From positions 1-11,062 of the forward strand of contig CAXTMA010000125.1 of the NCBI GenBank assembly GCA_964245015.1: a DNA stretch of 11,062 nucleotides, read 5' to 3'. Within the stretch, counting starts at the first letter, position 1. Every line of letters starts with the position of its first letter. The DNA is from RH-AL1 sp964245015. Its GTDB lineage: Bacteria > Pseudomonadota > Alphaproteobacteria > Rhizobiales > Beijerinckiaceae. Below are positions 1-7,900 of this stretch, piece after piece. Made by a program: the position numbers and the translations under genes. Below the pieces are notes generated by a model. It ran no database searches. It saw only the letters and a program-made list of their open reading frames with translations, and was not told where the DNA came from.

Positions 1-355
1 AGCCGATCATCCAGGCGACCAGCTCGCCCATGGTGGCGAAGGCGTAGGTGTAGGCGCTGCCGGCGACCGGGCAGCAGGCGGCCATCTCGGAATAGCACAG
101 GCCGGCGAAGACGCAGATGAGGCCGGCCAGGATGTAGGACAGGATGATGGCCGGGCCGGCGTATTCCGCCGCAGCCTGCCCGGTCAGCACGAAGATGCCG
201 GCGCCGATCAAGGCGCCGATCCCCAGGCACACCACGCTCGTCAGCGACAGCGACCGGCTGAGACCGCTGGCCGCACTGCCCATCAGGTCGCCGTGCTCGC
301 CGCCCGCTTCCCGTTGCAAGGCGTCGATCGATTTGCGCGCCCACATGTTCGACAC
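1..355 (-). CDS. APC-family (cationic) amino-acid permease, N-terminal part, cut by the window edge
   Basis: The reverse strand encodes 118 codons of an inner-membrane amino-acid/polyamine/organocation transporter; the rest lies beyond base 1. A GTG start at 355 is preferred because GAGGGG sits 7 bases upstream of it. An in-frame ATG three codons later (346) is the alternative. A hydrophilic cytoplasmic N-terminus of about 38 residues leads into a first membrane segment with the family's unwound-helix motif GIGALIGAGIF (residues 45-55). A second membrane segment follows (about 68-88), then CPVAGSAYTYAFATMGELVAW (about 95-115), a signature typical of CAT-type permeases that is usually seen as IPVAGSAYTYAYATLGE. 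By family it is a proton- or gradient-driven uptake permease for amino acids; the substrate cannot be read from this part. It is transcribed away from the ScsC/DsbA-like gene. Confidence 0.9.
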   Translation of the reverse strand, partial: MSNMWARKSIDALQREAGGEHGDLMGSAASGLSRSLSLTSVVCLGIGALIGAGIFVLTGQAAAEYAGPAIILSYILAGLICVFAGLCYSEMAACCPVAGSAYTYAFATMGELVAWMIG

Positions 356-612
356 GTTCGATCCCCTCGCCGTCGCCAAGCGGCAAGCAGATCAAGCGCC
401 ATGCCAACCGTCAAGCTTCAAACGGCGACGCTTGAGCTTCCCGGCTGCGAGCCGTTGCCTGCAAACTCTCGCTTTCGCCTGCCGCGGCGGGCCGGACTTG
501 ATCTCACCACGATTACGGGAGAGACGTGGACGGGATTGCAGGACGCGATCGCGGCCAGCGGCTCCATGCCGGGGAGCGGGGCGACCGCGCAACCTCCGGA
601 GCAGCCTTGTCC
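356..612. other. Divergent intergenic region between the permease and the ScsC/DsbA-like gene
   Basis: These 257 bases must hold the promoters of two divergent genes. I see a Shine-Dalgarno-like GAGGGG for the permease and a GGAG (598-601) 11 bases before the oxidoreductase ATG. I see no convincing -35/-10 pair. Open frames crossing the region have compositions that follow the GC-rich background and resemble no protein I know, so I do not call a gene here. Confidence 0.5.
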
Positions 613-1386
613 ATGATCCATCCGCGCGGCGTCTTCGGGGCGCTCCTCCTCGCCACCTCGCTGCTCGCCGCACCCGCCGCCGCGCCCGCCGCCTCGTTCA
701 CGCCCGAGCAAACCGGCGAAATCGGCGACATAATCAAGACCTACATCATGGCGCATCCCGAAGTGCTGCGCGACGCCATCACGGAGCTGGAGAACCGGGA
801 CAAGCTGGCCGAGTCGGAAGCCCGCCGCAAGGCACTGGCGGAGATCGGCTCCAAGCTCGCCGACGAGCCCGACAGCCTCGTCATCGGCAATCCGAGCGGC
901 AAGCTCACGCTGGTCGAGTTCTTCGATTACAACTGCGGCTACTGCAAGCGGGCGATCAGCGACCTCGACCGCCTGATGAAGGCCAACAAGGATCTGCGCG
1001 TGGTGCTGCGCGATTTCCCGATCCTGTCCTCCAATTCGGTCGACGCCGCCCTGGTCGCCCTCGCCGCCCACAACCAGTTCACCGGCGACAAGTACTGGGA
1101 ATTCCATCGCAAGCTCCTGAGCACGCGCTCGGCCATTGGCCGCCAGCAGGCTCTCGACGTCGCCAAGGCGATGGGAGCGGACATGGATCGGCTGGGGAAG
1201 GACGCGTCCGATCCCAAGACGCGCGCCGCCATCCAGCAATCGTTGGACACGGCGCAGGCCTTGGCGCTCAACGGGACGCCTTCCTACATCGTCGGCGATG
1301 ACGCGATCGTCGGCGCCCAGGGATATGATGAGATCGAGAAACGCCTCGATAACATGCGCAAGTGCGGCAAGGCGATGTGCTCCTGA
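613..1386 (+). CDS. Periplasmic ScsC/DsbA-like thiol-disulfide oxidoreductase
   Basis: A 257-residue exported thioredoxin-fold protein. The ATG at 613 is chosen because it opens a clear signal peptide (hydrophobic core about 8-20, cleavage likely after Ala27); the frame is open further upstream but that sequence has no signal-like character. Residues about 28-85 are charged and helical and resemble the ScsC N-terminal domain, which in characterised ScsC proteins drives trimerisation. The DsbA-like domain (about 90-245) has the active site Cys108-Gly-Tyr-Cys111 after VEFFDYN, and the cis-proline loop Thr222-Pro223. By family it forms, reduces or isomerises disulfides in periplasmic proteins; an isomerase or reductase role would need a DsbD/ScsB partner, which is not visible here. 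It ends with an extra pair, Cys251 and Cys256, outside the fold core. It is the first gene of the aroQ-accB-accC-aat run, 109 bases before aroQ. Oxidase and isomerase cannot be distinguished from sequence alone. Confidence 0.9.
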   Translation: MIHPRGVFGALLLATSLLAAPAAAPAASFTPEQTGEIGDIIKTYIMAHPEVLRDAITELENRDKLAESEARRKALAEIGSKLADEPDSLVIGNPSGKLTLVEFFDYNCGYCKRAISDLDRLMKANKDLRVVLRDFPILSSNSVDAALVALAAHNQFTGDKYWEFHRKLLSTRSAIGRQQALDVAKAMGADMDRLGKDASDPKTRAAIQQSLDTAQALALNGTPSYIVGDDAIVGAQGYDEIEKRLDNMRKCGKAMCS

Positions 1387-1452
1387 AGCTTGTCGCGTCG
1401 GCCGCCTGCAGCCGCCGCGCCGCCGGGCCGCGCCTCGCGACCAGTCCTCGCA

Positions 1453-1474
1453 CCGCCGTCGTTCCGCCGTCGTT
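1453..1474. repeat. 11-bp perfect tandem duplication upstream of aroQ
   Basis: The unit CCGCCGTCGTT occurs twice head to tail (1453-1463 and 1464-1474) and is followed by a further CCG. It lies in the untranslated spacer, ending 21 bases before the aroQ ATG. No function is assigned; it may be simple replication slippage. Confidence 0.8.
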
Positions 1475-1495
1475 CCGCAACGCGCCCTCATCCCC

Positions 1496-1975
1496 ATGCC
1501 GCCGACCATTCACGTCCTTCACGGGCCCAACCTCAACCTGCTGGGGACGCGCGAGCCCGGCACCTACGGCCACTACACCCTGGCGGAGATCGAGGCTGGA
1601 CTTGCCGCGCTCGCGGGTGCACATGGCGTCACCCTCCGATGCGCGCAAAGCAACGGGGAAGGCGATCTCGTCACCTGGATCCAGGAGGCGGGCAGGGCCG
1701 GCGAGCCGATCATCCTCAACGCCGGCGCGTACACGCACACGTCGATCGCACTGCGGGACGCGATCGCCGGCACGGGAGCTGTGGTGATCGAGGTGCATCT
1801 GTCGAACGTGTACGCCCGGGAAAGCTTTCGACACCGCTCCACCATCGCGGCGGTGGCCCGGGGCGTGATCTCCGGCTTCGGCCCGCTGTCCTACCATCTC
1901 GCCCTGCGCGCCCTGCTTGACGAGCCGGAGTTCCGCCGACGCGCAGATGCGTCGTCGGGAAAGGCGTCGTCGTGA
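1496..1975 (+). CDS. aroQ: Type II 3-dehydroquinate dehydratase
   Basis: A 159-residue cytoplasmic enzyme of the shikimate pathway that dehydrates 3-dehydroquinate to 3-dehydroshikimate; the length is normal for the type II family. The N-terminus HGPNLNLLGTREPGTYG (9-25) carries the catalytic Arg19 and Tyr24. Then come QSNGEGDLV (51-59), the substrate loop NAGAYTHTS (75-83), the catalytic His in EVHLSNVYARESFR (His101 in 99-112) and the Arg112 region. The usual SNHEG has Gly54 in place of His; this position also varies in other type II enzymes. The start is fixed by homology: the ATG at 1496 begins right before the first beta strand. No good Shine-Dalgarno sequence precedes it, and the spacer contains an 11-bp duplication. 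The stop overlaps the accB start as GTGA, so translation of the two is probably coupled. Confidence 0.97.
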   Translation: MPPTIHVLHGPNLNLLGTREPGTYGHYTLAEIEAGLAALAGAHGVTLRCAQSNGEGDLVTWIQEAGRAGEPIILNAGAYTHTSIALRDAIAGTGAVVIEVHLSNVYARESFRHRSTIAAVARGVISGFGPLSYHLALRALLDEPEFRRRADASSGKASS

Positions 1976-2436
1976 CCGGAGAGAGCGGATCCGACGCCGG
2001 CCGCGCGGCGGAAACGCTCGGCCACACCGATCTCGTGGAGGGATTGGCCGACATTGCCAAGCGCCTCGACCTGAGCGAGATCGAGTACCAGGTCGGCGAC
2101 TTGAAGATCCGCGTCGCCCGACAGATGGTGCAGGCGGCCACCGTGCTTTCCCCGGTCGAGCCGAGAGCCGCCGCGCCGGTCGCTGCGGTGCCGACGGAGC
2201 ATCCCGGCACGGTGAAGTCGCCGATGGTCGGCACCGCCTATCTCCGCCCGGCCCCGGAATCGCCGCCCTTCGTCGAGCTCGGCACGCCGGTCAAGGCCGG
2301 CGACAAGATCCTCCTCGTCGAAGCGATGAAGACTTTCAACGAGATCATCGCGCCAAAGGGCGGCACCATCACCCGGATCCTCGTCGACGACGGCCAGCCC
2401 GTCGAATACGGGCAAGCCCTGTTCGTCATCGAGTGA
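1972..2436 (+). CDS. accB: Biotin carboxyl carrier protein of acetyl-CoA carboxylase
   Basis: A 154-residue BCCP, close to the 156 residues of the E. coli protein. It carries the biotin that shuttles carboxylate from AccC to the carboxyltransferase AccAD, making malonyl-CoA for fatty-acid synthesis. The GTG start at 1972 overlaps the aroQ stop by 4 bases and is preceded by a purine-rich GGGAAAGG about 7 bases upstream. The N-terminal segment (about 18-52) is the conserved BCCP helix and dimerisation region, followed by an Ala/Pro-rich linker (about 55-80). The biotinyl domain (about 81-154) has VKSPMVGTAY and EAMKTFNEI, placing the biotinylated lysine at Lys120. Cys and other unusual residues are absent. 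It forms a tight pair with accC, 15 bases downstream. Confidence 0.98.
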   Translation: MTGESGSDAGRAAETLGHTDLVEGLADIAKRLDLSEIEYQVGDLKIRVARQMVQAATVLSPVEPRAAAPVAAVPTEHPGTVKSPMVGTAYLRPAPESPPFVELGTPVKAGDKILLVEAMKTFNEIIAPKGGTITRILVDDGQPVEYGQALFVIE

Positions 2437-2451
2437 GCCGGGCTCGCCCCG

Positions 2452-3816
2452 ATGTTTGACAAGATCCTCATCGCCAACCGCGGCGAGATCGCCCTGCGAA
2501 TCCTGCGCGCGGCCAAGGAACTCGGCATCGCCACCGTGGCCGTGCATTCCACCGCCGATGCCGAGGCCATGCACGTCAAGCTCGCCGACGAATCGGTGTG
2601 CCTTGGACCGCCGTCGGCGCGATTGTCCTACCTCAACATTCCCTCGCTGCTCGCCGCCTGCGAGATCACCGGCGCGGAAGCCGTGCACCCCGGTTACGGC
2701 TTCCTGTCGGAGAACGCCCGCTTCGCCGAGATCCTGCGCGATCACGACATCGGCTTCATCGGCCCGAGCCCAGAGCACATCCGCACCATGGGCGACAAGA
2801 TCGAGGCCAAGCGCACCGCGCTCAAGCTCGGCATCCCCTGCGTGCCTGGCTCGGACGGAGCGATCACCAACGACGAGGATGGCCTGAGGATCGCCCAAGA
2901 GATCGGCTTTCCCGTGCTGGTGAAGGCGGCGGCCGGCGGCGGCGGGCGCGGCATGAAGGTGGCGCAGACCGCCGCCGACCTGCCCGGCGCGCTCGCCGCC
3001 GCCCGCAGCGAGGCCGGCGCCGCCTTTGGCGAGGATGCCGTCTACCTCGAGAAGTTCCTGGAGAACCCGCGCCACATCGAGATCCAGATCCTCGGCGACG
3101 GCCGTGGCGGTGCCGTGCACCTGGGCGAACGCGACTGTTCGCTGCAACGCCGCCATCAGAAGCTCTGGGAAGAAAGTCCCTCGCCGGCGCTCAACGAGAC
3201 CGACCGTGCCCGGATCGGGACGATCTGCGCCAATGCGATGCGCGACCTCGGCTATTCCGGCGCGGGCACCATCGAGTTCCTGTACGAGCGGGGCGAGTTC
3301 TATTTCATCGAGATGAACACCCGCATTCAGGTCGAACATCCCGTAACCGAGATGATCACCGGCTTCGACCTCGTGCACGAGCAGATCAAGATCGCCAGCG
3401 GCTCGCCGCTGTCCATCTCGCAGGACGACGTGGTGCTGCGCGGCCATGCCATCGAGTGCCGCATCAATGCCGAGCACCCCACCACCTTCCGGCCCTCGCC
3501 GGGTAAGATCACCTACTACCACCCGCCCGGCGGCTTGGGCGTGCGCGTCGATTCCGCCGTCTACGCCGGCTACACGATCCCGCCGAACTACGACTCGCTG
3601 ATCGGCAAGCTGATCGTGCACGGGCGCACGCGCACCGAGGCGCTGATGCGCCTGCGCCGCGCGCTTGACGAGTTCATCGTCGACGGTATCGCCACCACCC
3701 TGCCGCTTCACCGCACCCTCGTGCGCGACAACGATATCCAGAACGGCACCTACGACATCCACTGGCTGGAACGCTATCTCGAACGGCACGCGGATCGGAT
3801 CGTGCACGAGAGCTGA
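2452..3816 (+). CDS. accC: Biotin carboxylase subunit of acetyl-CoA carboxylase
   Basis: A 454-residue ATP-grasp enzyme that uses ATP and bicarbonate to carboxylate biotin on AccB. It starts with the family signature MFDKILIANRGEIALRILRA. The N-terminal biotin-carboxylase domain contains HPGYGFLSEN and Lys116. The ATP-grasp part has Lys158 followed by the glycine-rich lid GGGGRGM (162-168), then HQK with Lys237. The active-site block EMNTRIQVEHPVTE begins at Glu287 and includes Asn289, Arg291, Gln293 and Glu295, one residue offset from E. coli AccC. The C-terminal domain contains GHAIECRINAE and the usual GKLIVHGRTR. No residue known to be essential is missing. It is translated 15 bases after accB; this pairing is standard. 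Confidence 0.98.
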   Translation: MFDKILIANRGEIALRILRAAKELGIATVAVHSTADAEAMHVKLADESVCLGPPSARLSYLNIPSLLAACEITGAEAVHPGYGFLSENARFAEILRDHDIGFIGPSPEHIRTMGDKIEAKRTALKLGIPCVPGSDGAITNDEDGLRIAQEIGFPVLVKAAAGGGGRGMKVAQTAADLPGALAAARSEAGAAFGEDAVYLEKFLENPRHIEIQILGDGRGGAVHLGERDCSLQRRHQKLWEESPSPALNETDRARIGTICANAMRDLGYSGAGTIEFLYERGEFYFIEMNTRIQVEHPVTEMITGFDLVHEQIKIASGSPLSISQDDVVLRGHAIECRINAEHPTTFRPSPGKITYYHPPGGLGVRVDSAVYAGYTIPPNYDSLIGKLIVHGRTRTEALMRLRRALDEFIVDGIATTLPLHRTLVRDNDIQNGTYDIHWLERYLERHADRIVHES

Positions 3817-3953
3817 CCGGAGCACAGGGGCGGAAGCAGCGCAGCGGTTTCCGAACGAGAGCCGATGTGGAACAACAGGGCGAAGCGCCGGGTCTGGTCG
3901 TTGTTGACCGGGCACGCCGGCGACTCTTGCCGATCCTGCCCAAGGTCCACGCC

Positions 3954-4631
3954 ATGGCCCGTGCCCGCGACCGCGTCGAGATCACGCCCGAGATCCTGCT
4001 GCGCGCCTATTCCGTCGGGCTTTTCCCGATGGCGGAAAGCGCCGAGGACGCCGGCCTGTTCTGGGTCGACCCGGAAGAGCGGGGGGTGTTTCCGCTCGAC
4101 GGGCTGATTGTATCGCGCTCGCTTGCCAAGACGGTGCGCTCCGATCGCTATGAGATCCGCATCGACTCCGACTATGACGGGATGATCGACGGCTGCGCCG
4201 CCACCGCGCCGGGACGCGACGGCACCTGGATCAGCGGGCGCATCCGCGCGCTTTATCGATCCCTCTTCGAGTCCGGCCACGTGCACACGGTCGAGGCTTG
4301 GGCCGATGGTTGTCTCGTCGGTGGCCTGTACGGGGTCGCGCTGGGCGGCGCTTTCTTCGGCGAAAGCATGTTCCACCGCTCGCGGGATGCCTCGAAGGTC
4401 GCGCTGATCCATCTCGTGGCGAGGCTGCGGGCCGGTCATTTCCGTCTGCTCGACACGCAGTTCGTCACGGAGCATCTGGCGACGCTGGGCGCGGTCGCCG
4501 TACCCAAGTCCGCCTACCGCCTGCTCCTCAAGGAGGCCATCGCCGTTCGCGGCGACTTCGCCGCCGTGCCGCCCGGCGAGTCGCTGCCGGGCGCCAGGGC
4601 CCTGGCGCTGCTGGGCAAGGAAGCCGCCTGA
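3954..4631 (+). CDS. aat: Leucyl/phenylalanyl-tRNA--protein transferase
   Basis: A 225-residue cytoplasmic enzyme that adds Leu or Phe from aminoacyl-tRNA to proteins with N-terminal Arg or Lys, marking them for ClpS/ClpAP degradation (N-end rule). Recognisable blocks are ITPEILLRAYSVGLFPMAE (10-28), FWVDPEERGVFPLDG, the catalytic-region motif FFGESMF with Glu137, the DASKVALIHLVARL helix, and LDTQF with Asp167 and Gln169. These match the spacing in E. coli Aat with a constant offset of 19. The ATG at 3954 is chosen because AAGG lies 8 bases upstream and homology begins just after it. A GTG at 3867 would add 29 residues unlike the family. It lies 137 bases after accC, so it may share the accC transcript or have its own promoter. 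Confidence 0.96.
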   Translation: MARARDRVEITPEILLRAYSVGLFPMAESAEDAGLFWVDPEERGVFPLDGLIVSRSLAKTVRSDRYEIRIDSDYDGMIDGCAATAPGRDGTWISGRIRALYRSLFESGHVHTVEAWADGCLVGGLYGVALGGAFFGESMFHRSRDASKVALIHLVARLRAGHFRLLDTQFVTEHLATLGAVAVPKSAYRLLLKEAIAVRGDFAAVPPGESLPGARALALLGKEAA

Positions 4632-4632
4632 A

Positions 4633-4659
4633 GCATCGGACCCGAAAGAGGTCCGATGC
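4633..4659 (+). terminator. Hairpin terminator candidate after aat
   Basis: A perfect 10-bp inverted repeat, GCATCGGACC and GGTCCGATGC, with a 7-base loop (CGAAAGA), begins 2 bases after the aat stop codon. There is no T-run after it, so it may stop transcription weakly, work with Rho, or act as a 3'-end stabiliser. Confidence 0.65.
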
Positions 4660-4936
4660 CCTCATCCGATGTACCGCCTCGCATTCATCCGAAAACCGCT
4701 GCGCGCTCTTGCCTCCGATGCATCGAGCGGCCTCGCGCGGCTTGCGATTTCGCCTTTCCGGAGCGCAATCGAAGCTGCTGCGGACGGCAACTCAGCCCCG
4801 CTCCGCCGTTGCCCGGTACGGCGGTGGAGTCGAGGCGTAAAGGCTGGCGGCACCTGCCGCCAAGATTGCGCGCAATGGGCCATGCTTCGCTGGATCTCGC
4901 CGCGGCGCGGCTCTCGGCTGCCTGCAGCCTCAGCCT
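4660..4936. other. Convergent intergenic region between aat and rne
   Basis: No gene is supported here. Frames of about 100-230 codons cross the region on both strands, but they run on into the rne gene or are Arg/Ala-rich background frames with no recognisable motif. The stretch contains two further inverted repeats: 4803-4809 with 4818-4824 (CCGCCGT/ACGGCGG, 8-base loop) and 4845-4851 with 4856-4862. The heptamer TCCGATG recurs three times between 4652 and about 4720, the first copy inside the aat hairpin. Confidence 0.55.
4845..4862 (-). terminator. Hairpin candidate terminating rne
   Basis: On the minus strand, about 75 bases beyond the rne stop, TGGCGGC and GCCGCCA form a 7-bp stem with a 4-base loop. 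It is followed by GCCTTTACG, which holds only a short T-run. Position and GC content fit a terminator; the weak T-run keeps this tentative. Confidence 0.4.
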
Positions 4937-7900
4937 TCAACCGCCAAGCGTCGCCTTGGCCTTCTGCCACCACCCCGACCTTTTCGGACGCGACGGGTCG
5001 GGCTCCGACGAGATCGGCGCGGCGCGGCGCGACGCGGCTGCCATGGCGTCCGCATCTTCTTCATGGGCCGGCGCGGACCCGCTCGCATCGACCTGCTCGG
5101 ACCGCGGAGCCTCCGCCGCGGTGGGTTCGGGCAGGCTGGACACCAACGGTGCGTTCACGGACGCTGCGGCCGGCACGACCCCGATCGCAGCCGCGGCGGA
5201 CGGCTCCGCCTCGGGCGCAGCGGCAAGCGGTGAAGGGGCGGACGCGTCGACGTGCGGAGCGCCGATCGGATGGAGGTCGGCCTGGGAAGCGTCCACCGCT
5301 TCTGTCGGCACCGCTTCCGGGTGGGTAGGTTCGAGATGGGTGGGTTTGGCTTGAACGGCCTCGACGGGCGTGGCTCCGGCCGGCATGGCTTCAACCGGCT
5401 CGTCTTCGGGATGCTCCGACGTGCCGCCATGCAACGGCATCTCGTCCACGCGCGCATCGGAGCCGTGTCGGGATAGCACCTCCATCGCGGGGTCTGCCGG
5501 CGGGATCGCGGCGGCAGCCTCGACCGGTTCCCCGCCTGGGGCCGGCACGGCTTCCTGCTCGCCCGTCGCGTCTTCGCCGGACATGGTCGTCGACTCTTCG
5601 CCGTCGGCCGCGAGGATCTCATCCTCGGCGCGGACGCCGATGCGGCCTTCCCTGCCGCGTCGACCACCGCGGCGCGACCGCCGTCGGCGGCTGGCGCCGT
5701 CCTCGCTCGCGACAGGCTCGGCCACTTCTTCGGGCTCCGCCGCAGCGCGGGCCGGCTCGGGCTGGCCGAGCAGGGCGAGGGCGTCGTCGGAGGGTTGGGG
5801 CGCATCGTCGGCGATGCTTGAACCGCCCCGACCGCGTCGTCGGCGCCGGCGCCGGCGCGTTTCGCCATCCCCGCCATCCACCGCGGAGGGACTGTCCTCG
5901 CCGGCTTCTTCTTCGGGACCGGCGTCGAACGCCTCGACCTCCGGCTCCTCGGGCGGCGGCACCCGCAGGGGCTGCGGGACGCCGGACGCCGGTTCGCCCC
6001 GTTCCAAGGCGCAATAGGTGGTGCCGATCAGGGCCTCGTCGCCCTGGAAGATCACCGCGATGCCGAACCTTGCCTCAAGGTCGCTGAGGTGGGCGCGCTT
6101 GTGGTTGAGAATGTAGAGCGCGACCCCGCCGCGCGTGCGAACGATCATGTCGCGCGAACGGTCGAGCAGCAGCGCTTCTTCGAGGGCGCGCAGCACGTAG
6201 AGGGCGATGGAGGCGGTGGATCGCACCGTGCCGGCGCCGGCGCAGTGCGGGCACGCCTCGGTGGACCCCTCCAGCACGCCGGTGCGGATGCGCTGCCGGC
6301 TCATTTCCAGCAAGCCGAAGTGTGAGATGCGGCCGATCTGGATGCGGGCGCGGTCGTCCTTCAGCGCGTCCTTCATCCGGCGTTCGACGGCTCGGTTGTT
6401 GCGGCCTTCCTCCATGTCGATGAAGTCGACGACGATCAGCCCGGCCAGGTCGCGCAGCCGGAGCTGCCGGGCGACCTCGTCGGCGGCTTCGAGGTTGGTG
6501 CGCAGCGCCGTGTCCTCGATGTTGTGCTCGCGCGTGGCGCGGCCCGAGTTCACGTCGATGGCGACCAGCGCCTCCGTCTGGTTGATCACCAGCGTGCCGC
6601 CCGACTTCAGCGTGACGTGGTTGTGGAACATCGCGTCGAGCTGCGCTTCGGCGCCGTTCTTGGCGAACAAGGGGGCCGCGTCGCGCCAGGGCAGCACGTT
6701 GCGGGTGTGGCTGGGCTGCAGGAGGCGCATGAAGTCCTTGGCCTCGCGATAGCCGTCCTCTCCGGCGACCACGATCTCTTCCACGTCCTTGTTGTAAAGG
6801 TCGCGGATCGCCCGCTTGATCAGCGAACCTTCCTCGTAGACGAGCGTGGGGGCGGTGGAGGCGAGGGTGGTTTCGCGCACCGTTTCCCACATCCGCATCA
6901 GATATTCGAAGTCGCGCTTGACCTCGGGCTTGGTGCGCGCCGCCCCGGCGGTGCGCAGGATCACCCCCATGCCGTCGGGGACCTCCAGATCCTGGGCGAT
7001 GGTCTTCAGCCTCTGCCGGTCGCCAGCGTCGGTGATCTTGCGGGAAATGCCGCCGCCGCGCGCGGTGTTGGGCATCAGCACGGAATAGCGCCCGGCCAGC
7101 GACAGATAGGTGGTGAGCGCCGCACCCTTGTTGCCGCGCTCCTCCTTGACGACCTGCACCAGCAGCACCTGCCGGCGCTTGATGACCTCCTGGATCTTGT
7201 ACTGTCGGCGCGAGCGGTACACGCGGCGCGGCACCTCCTCCAGGGCGTCGCCGCCGATCTGGTCGACCTGCTCCTCCTCTTCGTCGTGCTCGTCGTCGCG
7301 GAGTTCGTCGTTCTTGTGATCGTCGTTCTTGAACTCGTGGCCGCGGACCTCGCGCCGCCCTTTGAGGCGCTCGGACGTTTCCCGCACCGTCGCTTCAGAG
7401 GCCGGCATTTCGGTCGATCCCGTGTCGACGGCGGCATCGCTGGCAGGCGGCACGGCGAAGTCGTCCGCGGTCGCATGGACCTGCTCGGAGACGGGTGCCT
7501 CGGCCGGACCGTTGAGTGCCGCCGCCTGATGCGCGCCCAGCCCTTCGGCCGCCGTTTCATGCGCGCTGGCCGCCGGTTCCGCGCTGCCGGGGGCGGGTTG
7601 GTCGCTCGCGTGGTCGGGCGCCGCAGGCGCCTCGCCGTCCGCGTGCGTCTCCTCTGCCTGAAGGCGGCCGGCGCGATCGCTGGCGGGATAAACACCCTCC
7701 GACTGCGCTTCGCCCTCGTGATCCCGGCTTGCACGTTCGATCAGCTCGGCGGTGAAGTCGTCGTAGGGAGAGGTCGGCGCGGTCTCGAGAGCAGCCGAAG
7801 GAGTGCCGGCGCCTTCGCCCGGCCCGGCGTCAGGGGAATGCCGCTCGCCGATGGGAGCTCCCATGTCGGCCGGCCCGCTGACCATCTGATCGCCGTGCCG

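Noticed and set aside
526..612. Upstream GTG start for the ScsC/DsbA-like gene
   Set aside because: It would bury the signal peptide behind 29 polar residues; the ATG at 613 gives a clean signal sequence.
1891..3915. 674-codon open frame on the minus strand opposite accB and accC
   Set aside because: The accB and accC products are unmistakable on the plus strand; the antisense frame is Val/Gly/Asp/His-rich background with no motif.
3867..3953. Upstream GTG start for aat
   Set aside because: The added 29 residues do not resemble the family N-terminus, and the ATG at 3954 has its own AAGG.
4669..5328. Plus-strand frames of about 220 codons after aat
   Set aside because: They run from the intergenic spacer into the 3' end of rne on the opposite strand, are Arg/Ala/Ser-rich, and show no homology signal or good ribosome-binding site.
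5290..5400. Short repeats (GTGGGT-like) in the rne tail coding region
   Set aside because: They reflect the low-complexity Pro/Thr/Glu/Ala coding of the disordered tail and show no regular unit length.
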